This document shows positions 5,876 to 8,363 of a DNA stretch of 8,363 nucleotides, piece by piece. The DNA is from Pseudomonadota bacterium (GTDB lineage Bacteria > Pseudomonadota > Gammaproteobacteria > Steroidobacterales > Rariloculaceae). Position 1 is the first letter of the stretch. Every line of letters starts with the position of its first letter. The position numbers were made by a program, and so were the translations under genes. Below the pieces are notes generated by a model. It worked only from the letters and a program-made list of their open reading frames with translations, was not told where the DNA came from and searched no databases. The stretch lies in the NCBI GenBank assembly GCA_009843005.1, contig VYEH01000176.1, forward strand, positions 1-8,363, in the 5' to 3' direction.

Positions 5876-8308
5876 TTATTCGTTTCTCAATGCCGCCGCT
5901 GGATTCAGTCCACTGGCTTTTCTCGCCGGTACGGTCGTTGCAATCCATGCGACTACGGCCAGCAGGAATGCCGTAAACAGATATACGTCGATCTCCACCG
6001 CGCTCGTCTCAAAGAGAAACTCACTTAGTCCGGGCGCGACAAATGCCATTGCAAGGGCGCCAATGGCGAGACCCGCCACAAGAACCCGAACAGTCTGTCG
6101 GACGAAGATTCCGCGAATTTTCGCGGGATTCGCACCGACGGCGATGTGAACGCCGATTTCGCGTATTCGCTGACTTACGTTGTACGAAACAACCCCGACG
6201 ACACCCGATACCGTAACGAGCAGCGAGAGGACGCCGAACAAACCCATCAGTATCGCTACAAGACGTGGCGCCTCGAGCCATTGTGACCTGATCTGATTCA
6301 TCGTTGCGATTTCATCCACGGCTTGCTGAGAATCGATCGCGTAAATTGTCTCAGCAACGATAGAGCCGAGTTCCGAGAGATCTCCCGCGCTGCGCAGGAC
6401 AAATTCCATCGATGTGCCGGGGCGTTGCGGAAAATGCTCGTAAAATGCAGGCCCCTGAGGTACATCGGGGCTGCCGAACCTCACATCGCCGACCACGCCA
6501 ATGATCTCAACCCAGGACTCGCCCTGGTCGGTGGAAATCCTGTTTCCTATCGCATTGCCACCTGGAAACCAGGTCTCCTCGAAACGCTGATTGATGACGG
6601 CAACACGTATGGCGTTCTCGTCATCGCTGTCGTCAAACGTCTCACCTTTCATGAGTGGAATGCCCAGCGTTCGAAAATACTCGCTTGAAACCGTCGAGTT
6701 CGTAGCGCTTGGCCGCACATCATCGTCGGCACTGATCCTGCCCTCGATCTCAAATGCAACGACGCCAAGCACTCCGCCTTGTCCGGGAGCAATGGCAGAT
6801 ACGCCGACGCTCTCTACGCCAGCTATCTGACTCGTTTCGCGCAGCAGGCGTTGACCGAAATCACGAATCTCCTGAGGACTGGAGTAGTTCGTAAAATTGA
6901 GATCGAGACTGACATTGAGAACGTTCTCCGGGTCGTACCCTGGATCCGTCGACGTCAGTCTGTACATGCTGAGGACGATCAGCGCCGTAACGGTCAGAAT
7001 CACGAAGGACAGGGCGAGCTGCACTGCAAGTAAGGCACTGCGCTGCAGTTTTCCGGATGCTGTGGTCGTGACCTTGTCCCCGCCTTCCTTCAGGGCTCTG
7101 CTGATATTGCGCCGCTGAAAAGCGGCCGCCGAACCGCTTGCGATGCCCGTGACTACGGCCAGCACGACTGAAAAGAGGAGCGTTCTCGAGTCCATCCGGA
7201 TCTCGCTTGCCAAAGAAGTGTATCCGGCCGCAAACTCCGACAAGACACCCAGACTGAAATAAGCGACGATCAGTCCCAATAAGCCGCCGACCATCGCATA
7301 CAGCACGCTCTCGGTCAGCAACTGTCGTGAAATGGCTGAAGGCCTGGCGCCGACCGCCTCTCGCACGGCCAGTTCCTGGTGACGGGAAGCAAGCCGTGCG
7401 AGATTCAGGTTTGCGATGTTCGCACAGGCGATCAGCAACACGAGGGCGGAGACTGCAATCAGAAGAAAAAACACACGGCTCGAATCTCCCATCATCACTT
7501 CCTTCAAGGCGGTCAGGTCTGCCGAGTACCCCCGCGCTGCCGAGTAGGAATCCGGATAGGCGGTCAGCAACCGCTGAGCGATTCCGTTTACGTCGCTCGC
7601 TCCATTCTCGATGCTGACGTCGTCGCGCAGTTTCGCGAAAATCGATGCAATCATCGGCAGATTGCGATTGTCGATGACGGGTGGACTGGATCGGAACGGA
7701 CAGCTGGCGGACGTGATCCAGATATCGTTGTCATCCGGAAATGCGGGGATAGGCGGCAGAACGCCAATGACCCTGTGAATTGCGTTGTTCATTTCCAGAC
7801 TCGAGCCGACGACATCCGGGTCCGAGTCGAACTGACTGGTCCAGAAGCGATGAGATAGCAGAATGAGCGGTTCCGCCCCGATATCGTCTTCTCCTGCTAC
7901 GAAAAGGCGGCCGTGCAGCGGTTGAATTCCGAGCACATCGAAGTAGTTCCAGCTCGTGACCCCCGTCTGCACGCGAATCGGCAGGCCGTGGCCCAGCAGC
8001 GTAAATTGCATCGCGTGATATTCGAGAACATGCTCAAAGCTTTCGTTCTGTTCCCGAAAATCGAAATAGCTCTGCACCGATGACGGAAAGTTCTGTCTTC
8101 CGGCATTCGGTTCGTGCTGCTCGAGGCGAACGAGGCGATCACTGTCGGCGTACGGCAAGGGCGAGAGCAGGATATTGTAGGCCATGCTGAACATGGCACT
8201 GTTCGCGCCGAGGCCGATGGCAAACGTCAAGACAATCAGCGCCGAGATCGCCGGGTTCTTTACCGCTCGACGCCAGGCAAATGCAATGTGCTCAACAAAG
8301 TCGTTCAC
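5876..8308 (-). CDS. ABC transporter permease with two MacB/FtsX modules (ADOP-like)
   Basis: An 810-residue inner-membrane permease with eight predicted membrane segments, near 21-43, 277-299, 333-357, 377-397, 424-448, 683-708, 738-760 and 774-794. The order is segment, periplasmic MacB-PCD domain, three-segment FtsX domain, and then the same again. FtsX hallmarks are ACANIANLNLARLASRHQEL with AVREAVGA in the first half and YNVSQRIREIGVHIAVGA in the second. The end, ARKASGLNPAAALRNE, is the classic FtsX/MacB C-terminus. Periplasmic phrases such as ILLSHRFWTSQF and YFDVLGIQPLHGRLF resemble the ADOP family (duplicated permeases common in Acidobacteria and some proteobacteria). ADOPs are usually orphans, but this one is followed by an ATPase 19 bases on. 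The start is GTG at 8308, supported by GAGGAG six bases upstream. The gene appears complete and works with the adjacent ATPase. Confidence 0.93.
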   Translation of the reverse strand: MNDFVEHIAFAWRRAVKNPAISALIVLTFAIGLGANSAMFSMAYNILLSPLPYADSDRLVRLEQHEPNAGRQNFPSSVQSYFDFREQNESFEHVLEYHAMQFTLLGHGLPIRVQTGVTSWNYFDVLGIQPLHGRLFVAGEDDIGAEPLILLSHRFWTSQFDSDPDVVGSSLEMNNAIHRVIGVLPPIPAFPDDNDIWITSASCPFRSSPPVIDNRNLPMIASIFAKLRDDVSIENGASDVNGIAQRLLTAYPDSYSAARGYSADLTALKEVMMGDSSRVFFLLIAVSALVLLIACANIANLNLARLASRHQELAVREAVGARPSAISRQLLTESVLYAMVGGLLGLIVAYFSLGVLSEFAAGYTSLASEIRMDSRTLLFSVVLAVVTGIASGSAAAFQRRNISRALKEGGDKVTTTASGKLQRSALLAVQLALSFVILTVTALIVLSMYRLTSTDPGYDPENVLNVSLDLNFTNYSSPQEIRDFGQRLLRETSQIAGVESVGVSAIAPGQGGVLGVVAFEIEGRISADDDVRPSATNSTVSSEYFRTLGIPLMKGETFDDSDDENAIRVAVINQRFEETWFPGGNAIGNRISTDQGESWVEIIGVVGDVRFGSPDVPQGPAFYEHFPQRPGTSMEFVLRSAGDLSELGSIVAETIYAIDSQQAVDEIATMNQIRSQWLEAPRLVAILMGLFGVLSLLVTVSGVVGVVSYNVSQRIREIGVHIAVGANPAKIRGIFVRQTVRVLVAGLAIGALAMAFVAPGLSEFLFETSAVEIDVYLFTAFLLAVVAWIATTVPARKASGLNPAAALRNE

Positions 8309-8324
8309 GCAATCTCCTCAACCG

Positions 8325-8363
8325 TCAATCGCCAAGCTCGATGATGTCCCGGACCTGAAAACC
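8325..8363 (-). CDS. Possible 3' end of the gene upstream of the permease
   Basis: One minus-strand frame entering at the window edge reads GFQVRDIIELGD and stops at TGA (8327-8325), 16 bases before the permease start. The spacing fits an operon. In MacB-type loci this position often holds a periplasmic HlyD/MacA-like adaptor, but twelve residues cannot show that; the reading could be chance. Confidence 0.35.
   Translation of the reverse strand, partial: GFQVRDIIELGD

Overview
The window is GC-rich bacterial DNA. A MacB-type ABC exporter with a double-FtsX (ADOP-like) permease, a secreted beta-trefoil-like protein and the general codon style suggest a proteobacterium, perhaps an environmental gammaproteobacterium. 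That placement is inference. There are no rRNA or tRNA genes, no CRISPR array and no transposase.

Left part (about 1-1783, all minus strand): the remains of an operon. A VapC/FitB-type PIN toxin, a nearly erased gene, a DNA N6-adenine methyltransferase and the first codons of a fourth gene follow each other with 4-base start/stop overlaps (ATGA, GTGA, ATGA). Each member seems damaged inside while its ends and couplings survive. The methyltransferase keeps its SAM motif (FACGTG) but lacks the NPPF/Y catalytic motif. It carries two compensating frame changes, with a recognisable piece of the same protein lying in another frame between them. The PIN gene has lost two of its acidic motifs.

Middle part (about 1784-5172): a 222-base spacer with a 10-bp inverted repeat, then an apparently intact plus-strand gene for a large GHKL-fold ATPase. 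A 109-bp piece of its 3' end is repeated 1,367 bp downstream at about 95% identity. Between the copies lie a minus-strand membrane-anchored coiled-coil protein built on 33-bp repeats and a plus-strand, more AT-rich gene for a secreted six-cysteine protein. The segment therefore looks like cargo inserted into, or left by a duplication of, the ATPase locus.

Right part (about 5173-8363, minus strand): an operon for an ABC exporter. It holds an 810-residue permease with two MacB/FtsX modules, followed 19 bases later by its ATPase. The last 12 codons of a further upstream gene, possibly the periplasmic adaptor, may enter at the window edge.

The ATPase, methyltransferase and PIN gene next to each other look like a decayed defence or restriction-type island beside an ordinary transport operon. 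No named defence system can be assigned with confidence.
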